DNA of 64,000 nt from Plasmodium coatneyi (taxonomy: Eukaryota; Apicomplexa; Aconoidasida; Haemosporida; Plasmodiidae), in assembly GCF_001680005.1 (NCBI RefSeq), contig NC_033559.1, forward strand, positions 992,001 through 1,056,000, given 5' to 3'. The position numbers and the translations under genes were made by a program. How positions within the stretch are numbered: the first letter of the stretch is position 1; each line of letters begins with the position of its first letter. The notes under the pieces are model-generated. The model did not search any database. It saw only the letters and a list, made by a program, of their open reading frames with translations, and was not told the DNA's origin. Shown here piece by piece: positions 23,146-35,249 of the stretch.

Positions 23146-26100
23146 ATCACGCTCTGAAAATCACGCATTAAAACATCCTCTTCCTAGAAGTTTGCCTAAC
23201 TTTTTCCGTAATAAAGATTAAGCAAGACCCCCTAGAAGCGCTGGTTACGCGAATGCGTATACCTCGTGTACCTATTGACATCTGTGTGTATACACGTTTG
23301 TACCTACTTTCTCCGAATTCTTTTTTTAATTGCTTCCCTTGGCTTATGCTTGGATATTTCCTCACTCCCCTAATGTTATGAATTATCGAAGGTGAAAAAT
23401 CCTAGTGAAGGAAGTTTCGTAAAATATTAGCATATTATCTCGCCGCATATCCATTATAAGCGCCTTCCCTTTTTTATGTTTGTTTTTCTCCCCAATTAAA
23501 AAAAAAAAAAAAAGGAGAAATGCTCCGAATACGCAAATTGCAAAAATGAGATGATAATGATAATAATAATAATATTTCCCCTTTTGCTTTTACTTTCACG
23601 AAAGCAGGATGTAAGGAGAAATGAAAGAGGAAAAAAGGGAATGGCATAAAATGAAGGGACGTTTTGATAAGCCACGCTGTTGAAACGTTCCACCTTTTTT
23701 TTAACTTAACCAAATTTAAAGTTGTTTACATATCCACCTTTTAAACCCACGAAAAAGGAAAAGAAAATTGTAAAAATGCTTCCTTATTCCACCTGTGTTT
23801 TATGTTAAAAAAAATATGTACTTTTTTTTTGTTGTTTTCATTTTTCACCCCCGTCTTGATTTAGTACATTTATTTGTTTATTTTACAAAGAACTTTACAG
23901 CATCCATTAAATTATATGTAAAACAAACTATATTCAACTTTTTTCAATTTGTATTTTATTAATGTTTGCTTTAAAACGTACCACCCATCCATGCAGCTAT
24001 GAATCGCATATACTAAGAATTACTGTCAGATGAATGATAACAAAATGGACGTTTAAAAAAAAAAAAAAAAAAAAAAAAGCGCCATTTTTTTCCCACGGAA
24101 CTATTTAAAAACTGGTACACTATTACAATTTTTTTTCTTTGTTAATCTTTCCATCATATGAGATACCGCAATTTTCCTAAAGATTTCCATGAACACTGGG
24201 GTGTGAGATCCCACACTTTGTACACAATTCGCTTTATACTTGTATAGTACACGGCATAAAAAGCTCTGTACATGCAGGGAAGCGCGATTTGGGAAAAAAA
24301 AAAAATTCCAGCAATTCTGTATGTACGTTAAAAGCAAATTCGTGTATGTACATACGTGTACACACACGTACATGCTTAACAATTCGTTGCGTTAAAACTG
24401 GCTAAGCCGGAAAACGAAACGTAAAAATTGCGCCTGCTGTAACCATAACTTAAACCTACGCTGTGACCTTTTTTACAGCTAACATAAATCCCATTTGGCG
24501 TTAAAAAAAAGTGTATATAGCACGCGAAAAAAAATGTAAAAAAAATGGGCCATACGTATATAAGTTATCCCATATACCTGCTGCTTCATATGCGGGTAGA
24601 GTATATAGCACCTATGGGATTATATACTTCATTCTCCTATGCGTTGAATGAGTGGTGAGTTTTATAATTTCACCAAAGATATGTTACCAATGTGAGGAAG
24701 AGAGGGGAGGATTTTTTACATTACTACATACAGTACAATATTATATATATGCTATATACTAACCCCCGTATGTGTGTGGGGGGATGGGTAAACTTTGAGG
24801 GTTCACATTCACCCTTTCATAGGTCAGCGAATTTCTTCCTTGAAATAAAGTAAAAAGTCACGATGGGCTTATTTATTTGCTGATATAGAAAATATGGTAA
24901 TTGCAGCCACTATTACCCCTTCTCCTTTTTGACGGTTTATTAAGCCCTTTTTAAATAATAATTATTATTGGGCTCTTTTTCCGTGTTAACGTTGAATATT
25001 CATGTAGTATAATTAAATGCTTGGAGAAATGTGCAGGTGGGGTTATTCATACCCCCATTATTATTTCATCATATTTGCTACAATTTTGTGAGGAATCCCC
25101 CACTCATTATATATATTATTTGCTATTTTATATGGTATACTTACAAATGATTGATGCGCCTTTTTTTTTTTTTTTTTTTTTTTCCTATTCCTCTACTGCA
25201 AAAAAGAAGGGGCCTTTATTTATTTTTGTTTTTTATGCTATATATAGGAGAAAAAATGAAACTTGTGCTGTGACTAACCAGAAAGGTACGCGCACCCTTG
25301 GTATACGCCCCTTAAAAAGTTATTGTGCAGGAAGTTATAATTAAAATTTTCCTGTAAAGCAAAGGGTCGGCGGTATTTTTATATTAATATAAAGCATTGC
25401 CATGATTAATTCCTTAAAATGAGGAAGAGAAAGAAAGGGCCAGGTGAGCTCTTCGCTTTTTTGCAAGGGCCACGCGGTACGCTATTCGCGTACTACTACT
25501 ATAATAAATACTACTATACTACTCACCCCAATGCCCCTCTTAACCTATGAGAACGTACAAATAATATATTATATATATAATTATAGCCCTTTCTATGCAA
25601 ATTAGTTATATTAAATTAAGCGCACGAGAAAAGGCACTCCCTTCCTCAGTGCTGCCGTTTTTCAACAAAGTTAGCACCTTGCTTCCTTCACTTTTTTACT
25701 TTTTGGTTAGGTTAGTTCACCCTTTTCATTTAATGGGTATAAACTTAAAAAAACAAGCGCGCTAAGTTTTCCATGTCCAAAAATCAACTCGCTAATCTAT
25801 ATATTTTCATATAGAACTGCCCTAACCTTAAAGGAGAAAAATTATTATTTAAAAAAAAAAAAAAAAGAAGCAAAAAGAAAAAGCCGCTTTTTTTTTAACG
25901 CTGTACCAATAACTAACTGTGCCAGGTGTTTATTTTTTTCTAACTGGTTTACTCGCTACGCCACAGAAGTTTTTTCTATTAATTTCAAAATGAATATATT
26001 ATCAGTGAAGAAGGGGGGTTTATGGAAAGTAAAAAGTTAGCACAAAAAGGACGCAATCTAAACACTAGTACAGAATAATTATAAAGTGTCATTAAAGCGC

Positions 26101-26279
26101 TAGAACTATATACATGCAAATTAAAAAAAATTAAGGAAAGGTTATAATGGTGGGCTTGTTAGAAATATACTAACTTTTGGCAAGTGCGCATGAAAAAAAA
26201 AAAAAAAAAAAAAAAACCTAACTACTTTCTTGCTTTAAAATGAAGCACAAATTGCATAGTTTTTTTTAACCCCTTCGAA
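23146..26279. other. Intergenic, no gene recognised
   Basis: About 3.1 kb of AT-rich sequence with many homopolymer tracts (24055-24078, 25161-25183, 26193-26216) and short TA runs. Open frames such as 25021-25344 are low complexity and use a non-ATG start. I see no tRNA or snRNA hallmark. Confidence 0.5.
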
Positions 26280-26872
26280 AATATGCATATTATAAAATCG
26301 GTTCACCAAAAAGAAGCTGTTTTAAATTAAAAAAAAATAGATTAATAATGGATGAAACCTGCTTTTTATAGCTTTTTCTTAATGCAAAATTAATTAAAAT
26401 GAGAACGTTTCTAGATAACTTTTTATAGATAAATAGATAACTTCTTTTTTTTTTTTTACTAAGAAAATTTATCTAATCAATACGGCTTTTAATTAGCCAA
26501 AAATCTAACCGCACCTAAAGTTTTTATAAAAACTATTAAATTTATATAGAACTTTAAAAAACAAAATTAAAAATTATATTCAAAAAAATATATTTAATTT
26601 TTATTTTTTAAAAATATTTTTTAAAAGTTTTTATAAATTTTTATTCAAAAAAAAATTAAACTTTAATTTTTATACCTTTTTTTAATGAAAAATTATATTT
26701 TATCGAACATTTTAAAATTTAACAAAAACGCCTAAAACTTTTATAACGTTTATCCTAAATAACCAAAAAAAAATCCTATTTTGTTCTTTTTTCGACTTTG
26801 TTGCTTTTGCGCATTTTTACTAATTTTTATTTTTATAATCCATCCCAATCCTCCTCCCCCCTTTTATACAAA
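26280..26872 (+). promoter_or_regulatory. Extremely A/T-rich leader of the ETRAMP gene
   Basis: The 590 bp before the ETRAMP ATG are almost only A and T, with scattered C/G and repeated blocks like tttttaaaaatatttttt. This ends in a short pyrimidine-rich stretch (about 26840-26865, atcctcctccccccttttat) just before the start. The contrast with the GC-richer coding sequence marks it as promoter/5' UTR. Specific transcription-factor sites are not claimed. Confidence 0.45.
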
Positions 26873-27208
26873 ATGAAAATCACTAAAGTATTATACCTCA
26901 TTGCTGCTTTGTTAGCAGTCAACTTCATTGCCCCAAGCTTCTACAATAATGTTGTCGAAGCAAAGAAAGCAGGTGGATACAAGAAATTATCTCCAGCTGA
27001 AAGAAAAAAGAGAAACCAAAAGATCATGATGATCTCCTCCATTGCTTCTGGTATTGCCGTACTCCTTGGTACTGCCTTAGGCTTAGGTATCCACTACAAG
27101 AACGGTAGCGGTAACAAAAAAGGAACCCCGTCCCCAAGAAAAGAGCCATTACTTGGTGCCCTGAACCAAAAACCACAACAACCACAACCCCCCAGAACCA
27201 CGTACTAA
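26873..27208 (+). CDS. ETRAMP: Early transcribed membrane protein (ETRAMP), 111 aa
   Basis: Single exon. I chose the ATG at 26873, not the upstream non-ATG codon, because it gives a classic signal peptide (MKITKVLYLIAALLAVNFIA). Next comes a short lysine/arginine-rich stretch (KKLSPAERKKRNQK), then a transmembrane helix at about residues 51-75 (IASGIAVLLGTALGLGIHY). A short variable basic, Pro/Gln-rich tail follows. This is the complete ETRAMP architecture at the family's normal size. ETRAMPs sit in the parasitophorous vacuole membrane, N-terminus inside the vacuole and C-terminus facing the host cell, and are abundant in ring, sporozoite or liver stages. By position next to the polyprenyl synthase block it looks like the ortholog of P. 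falciparum ETRAMP2, from memory of gene order. Confidence 0.92.
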   Translation: MKITKVLYLIAALLAVNFIAPSFYNNVVEAKKAGGYKKLSPAERKKRNQKIMMISSIASGIAVLLGTALGLGIHYKNGSGNKKGTPSPRKEPLLGALNQKPQQPQPPRTTY

Positions 27209-30200
27209 ATGGGAATAAACCTTTAGTCAAGGGGAAAACAGATTAACCACCAAAATGGGCATACAAAGGGCATTTGTGGGCTTTATGATTTAGAAGCCCA
27301 TGGATCAAAGACCTAAACAGAAGATGAAGCCACTTGGGAGATATGCACGCCTATATATATATATGTACAATTAAGTACATGTGTATATATATGGTGTGAC
27401 ATAATTACAACACTTCATGGAGCCATATATTTTTACCGTACTACTACTTGAGATGACAAGCAAAAAATGGAGAAGGGAATCCCCAAGAAGAGATCAAAAA
27501 AAAAGAGGAACCGAGCCAAGACACAAACAATCCCCCTTGCTGATGATGTACTTATATTTTTCAAGAGAAAGCTTTAAGAGTGTTTAATGATTTTACGATA
27601 ATAGAAAAATTAAAGAGCTGCATATATGTATATATATTATATATATGTAACTTTTTAAGAATGTTTTTCTTTTTTATCTGCTGCTTCTCATCTTTTAGCA
27701 AAAAAAAAAAAAAAAAAAAAAAAGCATAAAGAAGAGTAATTTTTACCTTTTGTGGAATGAGATTTATAATAAGTTCGTAGAGGTTGCATAGAAGAAAATA
27801 TATACATATTTTATATGTGTATATATGTGCCTGTATGTGTACCTATATATATGTATATGTACCTATGTATATCTTTTATTCCAACCATTTTAGATACCCA
27901 TTGATTAGTTAGCTTGATATATAATAGATCCTTAGACCTTTTAGAATAGAGCCTTTACATAAGAAATAACCTTTTTTTTTTTTTTTTTTTTTTATTATAT
28001 ATATATATATTGATAACCAATATATATATATATGCCCCTTTTTATTTTTTTATATATACAAAAAAAAAAAAAAAAAAATATAAATCGTGTACATTTTTCT
28101 TATGTAGATTATTATAAGAGAGGTTATACATATTTTTTTTAACGTATTAAGTTCTTTGAAGTAATTTCATTTACTAAGCGTGAGAAACTGAACTGTATTT
28201 TAATCCTTAAAATGTTTTAAATTCTGGAAATTCATAGACTAGATAAAAAGACCAGTACTGTGTAAAATATATAGGAGCTTTATTTATAAATAGTAGAAAA
28301 TAAAGCGGAGGAATAGTACGCACCAATATTTTACACTGTCTCCTTATGCAGTGGTTGAGTGGAACTGGCGAGCCACAACAAAACCGGTGTGTGTTGTGGT
28401 AGGGTTGAACTGTACTGCGCTGTATACCCGTCGCCTTAATCTGAGTCCATTAGAAAGTGCTGCCACCCTTCTTTTTTGGAAAAAAGGGAGCATATTTAGC
28501 AGCTCTCCTTATCTGTCTTACGGAATAGGTGAATCTTAAAAAAGGTAGTTAAAATTAGGTTTAATTCTGGAGGAGGAGAGCAGGGGATTTGGGGTGTGGG
28601 ATCCCCTTCGCTGTAGAAATTAAATCAGGAGGTACAGTTTGTTTTTACTCCATTGTGTTAGATAATATACTGAAGTAGAATGCATGAGTAGCCACTTTTA
28701 TCGATACAATTGGTTTCACCTTTTTTCTGTTTCTTAAAATGCTTATGCATCAACAGAGAAACAACGCCTCCTCCCCCCATGCGTCACACGCACATGATTG
28801 CGATTCTGTTAAATTGCGAACAAATGATTAGGCAATTTTAGGACGCTAATAAGCTGTGTGTTACTCTCGCCCGCCTCATGGAAATAATATGTTCGCATGT
28901 AGAGGCAAACGCACCATAAAGGGGCAGCACATCTCCCCTGCTTCCCATGACATGGCATGTATCACCCCAAGTGTGTACTTACACGAAACACACAGTTTGC
29001 GTGCTCATTTAACATGGGGAAGTGCGACTGACGCGGGCCTATTATCATGGCAGCTGCTTGGCCAGTGTGTGTTGTCACCCTTTAAAAATGGGCACTAAAA
29101 AAGGGACCTTCTGCGGTTACGATGGGCACGCTTACATACAGAAGGGGAGGGGGAATATCTCCGTGCGCAGTGGCCTACACAGTTACTTGTACACCTGTGT
29201 TGATGCAACCCCCTGCCCTTCGCTGAACGGCGATAAAGTGGAAAAGAGTCAGCATGTGGTGTGCATATCTTTGCCTCGTCCTAGGCCACTTATTTTGGGA
29301 GGTCACCAAAAAAAAAAAAAAAAAAATGCCAATTGACAAACCTTTCGACATTAACACACAACGTAGTTCCTTGCTATCTTCCTTTTACCAGCACTTTGTT
29401 CCTCTATACCATGGTCACGCATGGACATAATACATACGTATGATATCTCATAATACCTTCACCATTAGACGCGTACATTCCTACCTTCCCATTCTACTTT
29501 TTCATTAAAGTTTTAAAATTAAAAACGGTAATACAAAAAAAAAAATGGACAAAATGGACAAATTTTGTAGCTATATCCCCGTTTCAACTTATTAACAAGA
29601 ACGTGGCAGTAAACCAACTCCAACAATTTACTAACAGCAACACAACTGTTGTGCTTTTCAAAATAATCAGTGTATCCGTTCCGTTCAATGATAGCCTCCC
29701 ACGATTTTTTTTTTTTTTTCTAATATGCGTTTAAAAAAAATTAAGGTAACGCATTTTTAGACAAAAAAAAAATAAACTGATCTATTTATGTGAAGTCTTT
29801 TCGAAATGTTTCCAATGAAAAAACAGGGACATATATTGCTATCCTTCTCTTCAAATGTAGGGAACTACACAAAAATTGCTTCATTTTTAATACAATGCAA
29901 ATCGCACACATGTGACTGAAGGATCAACCCATGACATAACTCGTTGGGAGTATCACTTTCATTTTGCCTGCTTATCACATAGAAAAAAGATGTCTACAAA
30001 GATAATGCACATTGGTATTCTAAATATGTTTTTTTCTTCTTTCTGGAAAGTCCACTTATTTTATATAACATCCTACCGTCAAAATGCAAATGACCCAGGC
30101 TACCATATTGGCAGGATCCTACTGGGAAGAATCATCATACGCACATGTGCACCTTTCTATTCGCAAAGACCACCAATTAATTTCACCCCCTCATGGGCAA

Positions 30201-30476
30201 GTAAAACTGGCGAAAGTGGCATGAAGGGAAAAATGCGGGATTACTTCAATACGTATGCGATCATATGAACAAATTGAGCATTAACAAAAACACATTGTCC
30301 CTACTAAACAGGGAGCGCATACATAATACAAACGTGTATATATATATATATATATATATACCGCTTTGCAGCACACTGCTTACAAAAAAAAAAAAAAAAA
30401 AAGTGGCTACCTTTAACAGATAAAAGCAAATTGTCGACAAAAAAAAAATAGAAAAAAATGATTTTCCTGTGTCACA
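27209..30476. other. Intergenic, ETRAMP 3' flank and beyond, no gene recognised
   Basis: About 3.3 kb. Contains TA-repeat patches (27350-27390, 27830-27870, 28000-28040), poly-A/T tracts, and a less AT-rich segment at about 28330-28560 and 28740-29300. Open frames at 28351, 28856, 29022 and 29912 have no family features or credible splice partners. A non-coding RNA in the less AT-rich segments cannot be excluded, but I recognise none. Confidence 0.45.
30337..30360. repeat. TA dinucleotide microsatellite
   Basis: An uninterrupted run of about 12 TA units, followed shortly by a poly-A tract at about 30385-30402. Typical of Plasmodium intergenic DNA. Confidence 0.9.
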
Positions 30477-33400
30477 TTAAATTCTGCTCGCAGATAACAC
30501 AACAAATTTCGAGTCAGAAAAATTTATGCTCCTGTTCACAGTCCCTATGGGATTATACTTCAAAGAGAAAATATCACTGTACTCGTTAATTTCTAAAAAG
30601 GCATGACCGCCTTCAACAGATACACAGCAATTCGCAAGCATAAATGTTTCGTCCTCCTGAAGGTAGAAAAGTGGAAAAAGAAGGCAGACTAAATTTATGG
30701 AATAGTAACACATGTGTGAATCTACAGAAACCCGTGAGCGCCACTTTTAAATGTTACACATTTTGTAGTTTTCTTTCTCTCTTGACCTGACAGAACTTCT
30801 CATGCTTCACCTCCAGCTTCACGTAAATGCACCCGGTTTCATCTCCCGCCAACACGTACAAGTAATCCTCTGCGTCAAGGAAAAGGAAAAAAATGGGGGG
30901 GGAAGTGAATTTACGTTAACAGGCTGTCCTTACGGGTGTATGTAACAAAGGGAACATAATTATGTGCTGCACTCATGCACTTGCGTCTCGCACGCACACG
31001 TCCGTTGTGCATTTGTGCCTACCGTTAAAGCGAAACATACGCACTGCCTTCAGAACTATGTTAAAAAGACGCATAAATGGTCTCAAATCTTTACACTTTA
31101 AAAAGTCTAGCGGTGGTAGCTCCTTTAAGGCCTTCAAATATTTCAAACTGCCCGAATGGTATTCAAAAGGTTTTTCACGTAGCATGCGGCATTTTTTAAT
31201 TTTTTTTTTCTTTTTTTTCTTCTCCTTTTTATCATTCAAATTAGCTGCTTCGAAATTCTCCTCATTTGTTAACTCTGCCTTCGCATCGAACCCATTCTGC
31301 TTGATCATCTTTCCATGCCAGTTGACCTTTTGATCTGCTGTCTCTTCGTAAAATTCATTCCATATTTGTGCACAACATGGGGGCTCCTTAACCGTTTCGA
31401 CGCACTCCCTTTGGCTATCTCCCTCCCATTTGTTTTCTTCCTCTATATCGTTGGCACGAATGGAGTTAGTGTCTCTACTGGCGGTGGGGAGCAGCTCTCC
31501 CTCGTATTCATCAAGAAAATTTTTTTTTTGCATCATATTTGTAGGCACACATAATAAACCCTCTAATTTATTTTCCGTCCCATTATCTTTTTCCTGCACA
31601 AATTGCTCATTTGAGCTGTTTGGAAAAAGAATGGAATTTAGTTCTTCACCGTTCTTCATGAGATTTTCTCCTAACATATGTTTTGCGTCACCATCTGGGT
31701 CTTCTTCTAAACATTTGGTATGTTTATCTAATTCGTGATAATTACCTGAATCTTCCTCCTCTTGGTGTGGATAAAACTTTTTCTCAGTTTGGCCAACCAA
31801 TTCAACTGTCTTTATTTCTTCCATTTCTTTGCCACTAAAATGGCTGTCTCCCTTGGATTCATTCATTTCTTCGATGTTAGCTTGTTCCCATTTTCCACCT
31901 TTCCCTTCCTCCACTTGCACCACCCTTTGCGCTGCAATTCCTTCTGTGTCTTCTCGCGCTTCATACAAAAATCCCCCCACTTTGTTCCTTCCAGTTAACT
32001 CCTCCAACGTTACGTATGTATCATTCTTGGTCCATTCATTGGGATTTGTAATTTTTAAGTCTACTGTTTCGAATGAATAAACACCATATGGCGTTTCCAC
32101 CTTGCATTCTTCCTCGGCTTCTTCTGTTTGGTAGGTTTCTTCTCTATCGAAGAAATTCCTCTCCTTTGCGCTCGCTCCTCCGTCACCTTCCACCACGTCT
32201 AGCAGGTCCATCATGTCTACCATATTCACTGCATCCACCACCACTTCCATCGTTTGCTTATTTTCAAGGAGGGATGTGCCCCCCTCATTTTCCACTTCCA
32301 CTACTTTCACCGATTCCTCACTTTGGAAAAGCGAAAAATCATCCTCACCGATCCTCATAGACCCCTCCGCAAGAAGAACCTCCTCACCCACAGATACATC
32401 ATTCCCTTCATTGCTCTTTTCTACGTTCACTGTTTCAACCTTTTCCTTATTTTCAAAAGAAAAAGTTTCCCCAGCATGCTTCTCCGACATGGAAGCAACT
32501 TCATACTGTTCATCGTCACGGCAAAAAAAAGCATCAAACGATTTTTTTGCATTATCCATTTCGATGTTTCTCCTTTGGAAGGTATTTATCTGCATGCATT
32601 TTTCTTCGTCCCATTTTTCGGCTACACCAGTTTGTTCTACTTCACAAGTTTGTTTCTCATCACACAGAATTTTGCTTGGAACTTCTTTACCATTTTCATC
32701 TTCCACCTTTGGTAGTACCTCCTCCCTTTCGCTATCTACTAGAGAAGCATTCTCAAATGGGTGGTTCCCATTTTGTGTTTCCAATTCTTCGCTTATCTTT
32801 TCTAACTTTTTATTATCAAAGCAGGTGTCCATATCTTCCTCTTCTTTGCCATTGATATTAGCTAGCCCGGCGAATTCATATGAGCAGAAATTCAATCTGT
32901 CTTCACTATTTTTGGAACAACTGTGTATGTCCACCGGCCAGTAGTTGCTCTCTCCATTGTGGGCATCGCTGTAGTCACCACTACGTGCACCTTCATGGGC
33001 AGCATTCTGCCGCTCTCCGGGGAAGTGCACTCCTTGGAAAAAATTCCACTCAGATTCTTCGTCATCAGGGATTACGGGGTCTAACATAGGGAGCTCTTTC
33101 GTGGTGTCCTTTTCGGCTCCATTTGGGTTGTCCCCTTCTGCCCCTTTTCCAGCCTCATCTTCGGCAACTCCTCTGCTTGAACTCATCGTGTTGCGGCTCT
33201 CTCCCCTGGATCCCCTCTCATATGACACACCGACATCTGCAATCGTCCCCAATTGGCATTCCTCTTCCCCCTCCACAGCAATAGGTTCCCCCTCCAATTG
33301 TGTATGCAACACAGATTCTTCTTTAAAAATGCATTCCTGATTTTTTTCCTTCTCCTCCATTTGCGTGAAATCCTTGCCCTCCAATTTTATGCCTTCCTCA

Positions 33401-34263
33401 TTTTCCTCTTCGCATTCTTCCCCCTTATTAAAATATCTTGTCAAATTTTCACGCGATATAGATTCCCCAAACGAGGCCATTTCCTCCTTCAATGGATATT
33501 TCTCCATCACTGTTTGGTCCAAATGACCGCTTTTAAGATGAGCCGTGGGATGTAAGGATATATTTATCTTCACATGATCGGAGCTTTCATTGAATAGTTG
33601 ACCATTTTCTGAAGGGTCTTCATCGTTTTGCCTATTCGCAAAATCTTCTATTTTCCCTTCATCGTTTGAGTTTTCCACATGTTCCATTCCCCCCTTCCAT
33701 TCATTAGCACAGCTAGCTGCAAACGTGAAGGAGGAAAAATTGTCTTGGTCTATTTTGAAAAATTCGTCACTGTTTTCATCAAATTCCTCAAACGGGGGAT
33801 CTCCCTGTTGAGTATTCTTCTCATTTGTCTGATCATTTTTGATGCCATTTTGGTGATGCTCATTCGGATGGTCCAAGTGTGTGTTAACTTCTCCCTCTAA
33901 GGGTGCCACCCCTGTCCAAGTGGGGTTATCATCCCACCAAGTGTCCCCCCCCTGTTTACTAATCTCCGAAGCAAAACACCTTGCGCTCATTTTCTCACTT
34001 GCCAAGAAAATGTCGCTTTCTTTTTCCACTCCGTTGTCATGCCTTTCATTTTTCATTATACCTTCCCTACATGGTTCATTTTCCTCAAGGGCCCAAAATA
34101 AGTCTTCTTCCTTTTCCTTCTTATCCCTTTCGTTGCTTCTCCCTTTGGCGACATTCTCAGCAGCTAGACCAGTTACATTTCTACCGGCATCTACAATGTT
34201 GTCCTTTTCTTCTTCATGGCTTTTCCTCGATGCGGAAGTGAATTTATTGTACAAGTAAAACAT
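30477..34263 (-). CDS. Large acidic protein with C-terminal SOSS-B/hSSB1-like OB fold, three exons
   Basis: Exons on the minus strand are 34263-31023, 30869-30787 and 30656-30477 (TAA), with phases 1 and 0, giving about 1,167 aa from the ATG at 34263. The frame stays open upstream to about 34380, so a 5' exon or longer N-terminus is possible. Residues up to about 1000 are Glu/Asp-rich, low-complexity and without a recognisable domain. A lysine run (KKEKKKKKKKIKKC) precedes the C-terminal domain. Joining the exons produces an OB fold: LRPFMRLFNIVLKAV, then YLYVLAGDETGCIYVKLE, then TFMLANCCVSVEGGHAFLEI. The order and spacing match SOSS-B/hSSB1-type single-strand nucleic-acid binding proteins (DKTGSI-like turn, then a GxxxLxxN-like strand). 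Binding of ssDNA or RNA is inferred from the fold. By gene order it would correspond to a P. falciparum conserved gene of unknown function. Confidence 0.75.
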
Positions 34264-34531
34264 TATTTCAAAGGTGAAACTACATGGAGGCTCAGAAAAA
34301 TAACACAAAAAATTAAAATCTTCCTTTTTGCACCTCTTTAATGGGTATCTTTTCACCTCGCATTTTTCTCGTTCTAGTGACTAATGGATCTTATGTAACC
34401 TTCATTTTCGCTGCTGCTACAAATGTATGCCTCAAATTCTGCATAATGGGAAACAAAACAACAAGTTACACGAAAAGATTAATTCACACAAAACAAGGGG
34501 GAAAAAAAAACCCTCTGAAGGAAAAGGCAAA

Positions 34532-34870
34532 ATGAATGATAACAACGTAGTGGAATATGTAAATCAAAACGCTGCAAGATTTTTTTCCTTTTCGGAGATA
34601 TTTCACAATTTTGCTATTTTTCTGCAATCCGAGAGGCTAAAAAAAAAAAAAAAAAAAAGGATCGTATATTCGTTCTATTTATTCCTTTATTATTTTATCG
34701 TTTTATTATTTATTATTTTTTTTTTTTTTGTTGTTTTCTCATTTTTTCCCTCTTTTTCGTTTATGAAAACAAATGAAGAACGTCAAATTTTATCTACAAA
34801 ATTTCCAGTGTTCACTATTTGTTTGAAAAAAGCGGGGGCGTGGAAAAAAAATCCGTTTACACTTTTTTGA
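34532..34870 (+). CDS. Possible small membrane protein, 112 aa (weak)
   Basis: ATG at 34532 in good context (ggcaaaATGAAT). The first 38 residues look non-random (MNDNNVVEYVNQNAARFF). Then come a lysine run and a long Phe/Leu/Ile/Tyr hydrophobic stretch that could be a membrane helix, but is also what poly-T DNA encodes. It could equally be leader sequence of the polyprenyl synthase gene or a first exon with unseen partners. No family is recognised. Confidence 0.22.
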   Translation: MNDNNVVEYVNQNAARFFSFSEIFHNFAIFLQSERLKKKKKKRIVYSFYLFLYYFIVLLFIIFFFFVVFSFFPSFSFMKTNEERQILSTKFPVFTICLKKAGAWKKNPFTLF

Positions 34871-35249
34871 AGATTTTTATTTTTTTCACCCCCTTTGAGG
34901 CATGTTATGCCAAGATGAGCAGCCCAAGCTGATTTTATATGAGTAAACCTAATTTCCAATCTTCGCTTCAACGTATGTAATACACGCACACGTATGTGGC
35001 AGATGCGTGCCTAACCCCACCCCACACCTGAGTTAAGAATGCAATTTTAGGGCATATCTCAACCGTTGAGCCTATGCAAAGTACTTGCGGACGTGGTGGC
35101 AGCTATACCCTCTGTGGGTTTATACGCCGTGTGCATACGCCCCAAACGCGAGCGCTTCTGCGCAATCGCTCATCCATGCGTGTGCATCCTAAACCGGCAA
35201 ACTTGGCCCATCGCCCATTTCTCCACGTGTGACGCCCCTCCTCCGAAGG
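34871..35249. other. 5' flank of the polyprenyl synthase gene
   Basis: Mixed composition, with less A/T-rich sequence from about 34990. The frame of the downstream gene is open back to about 35229 but without an ATG. Nothing else is recognised. Confidence 0.5.

Noticed and set aside
25021..25344. 107-codon plus-strand frame
   Set aside because: Non-ATG start and poly-T-derived Phe run; nothing protein-like beyond that.
28330..28560. Possible structured non-coding RNA in a less A/T-rich patch
   Set aside because: No match to any snRNA, RNase P, SRP or tRNA signature I know; composition alone is not evidence.
29912..30268. 118-codon plus-strand frame
   Set aside because: Non-ATG start, average composition of intergenic DNA, no motif and no splice partner.
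31315..34258. Plus-strand frames over the acidic gene
   Set aside because: Antisense of Glu/Asp codons giving Ser/Phe/Leu-rich peptides; not genes.
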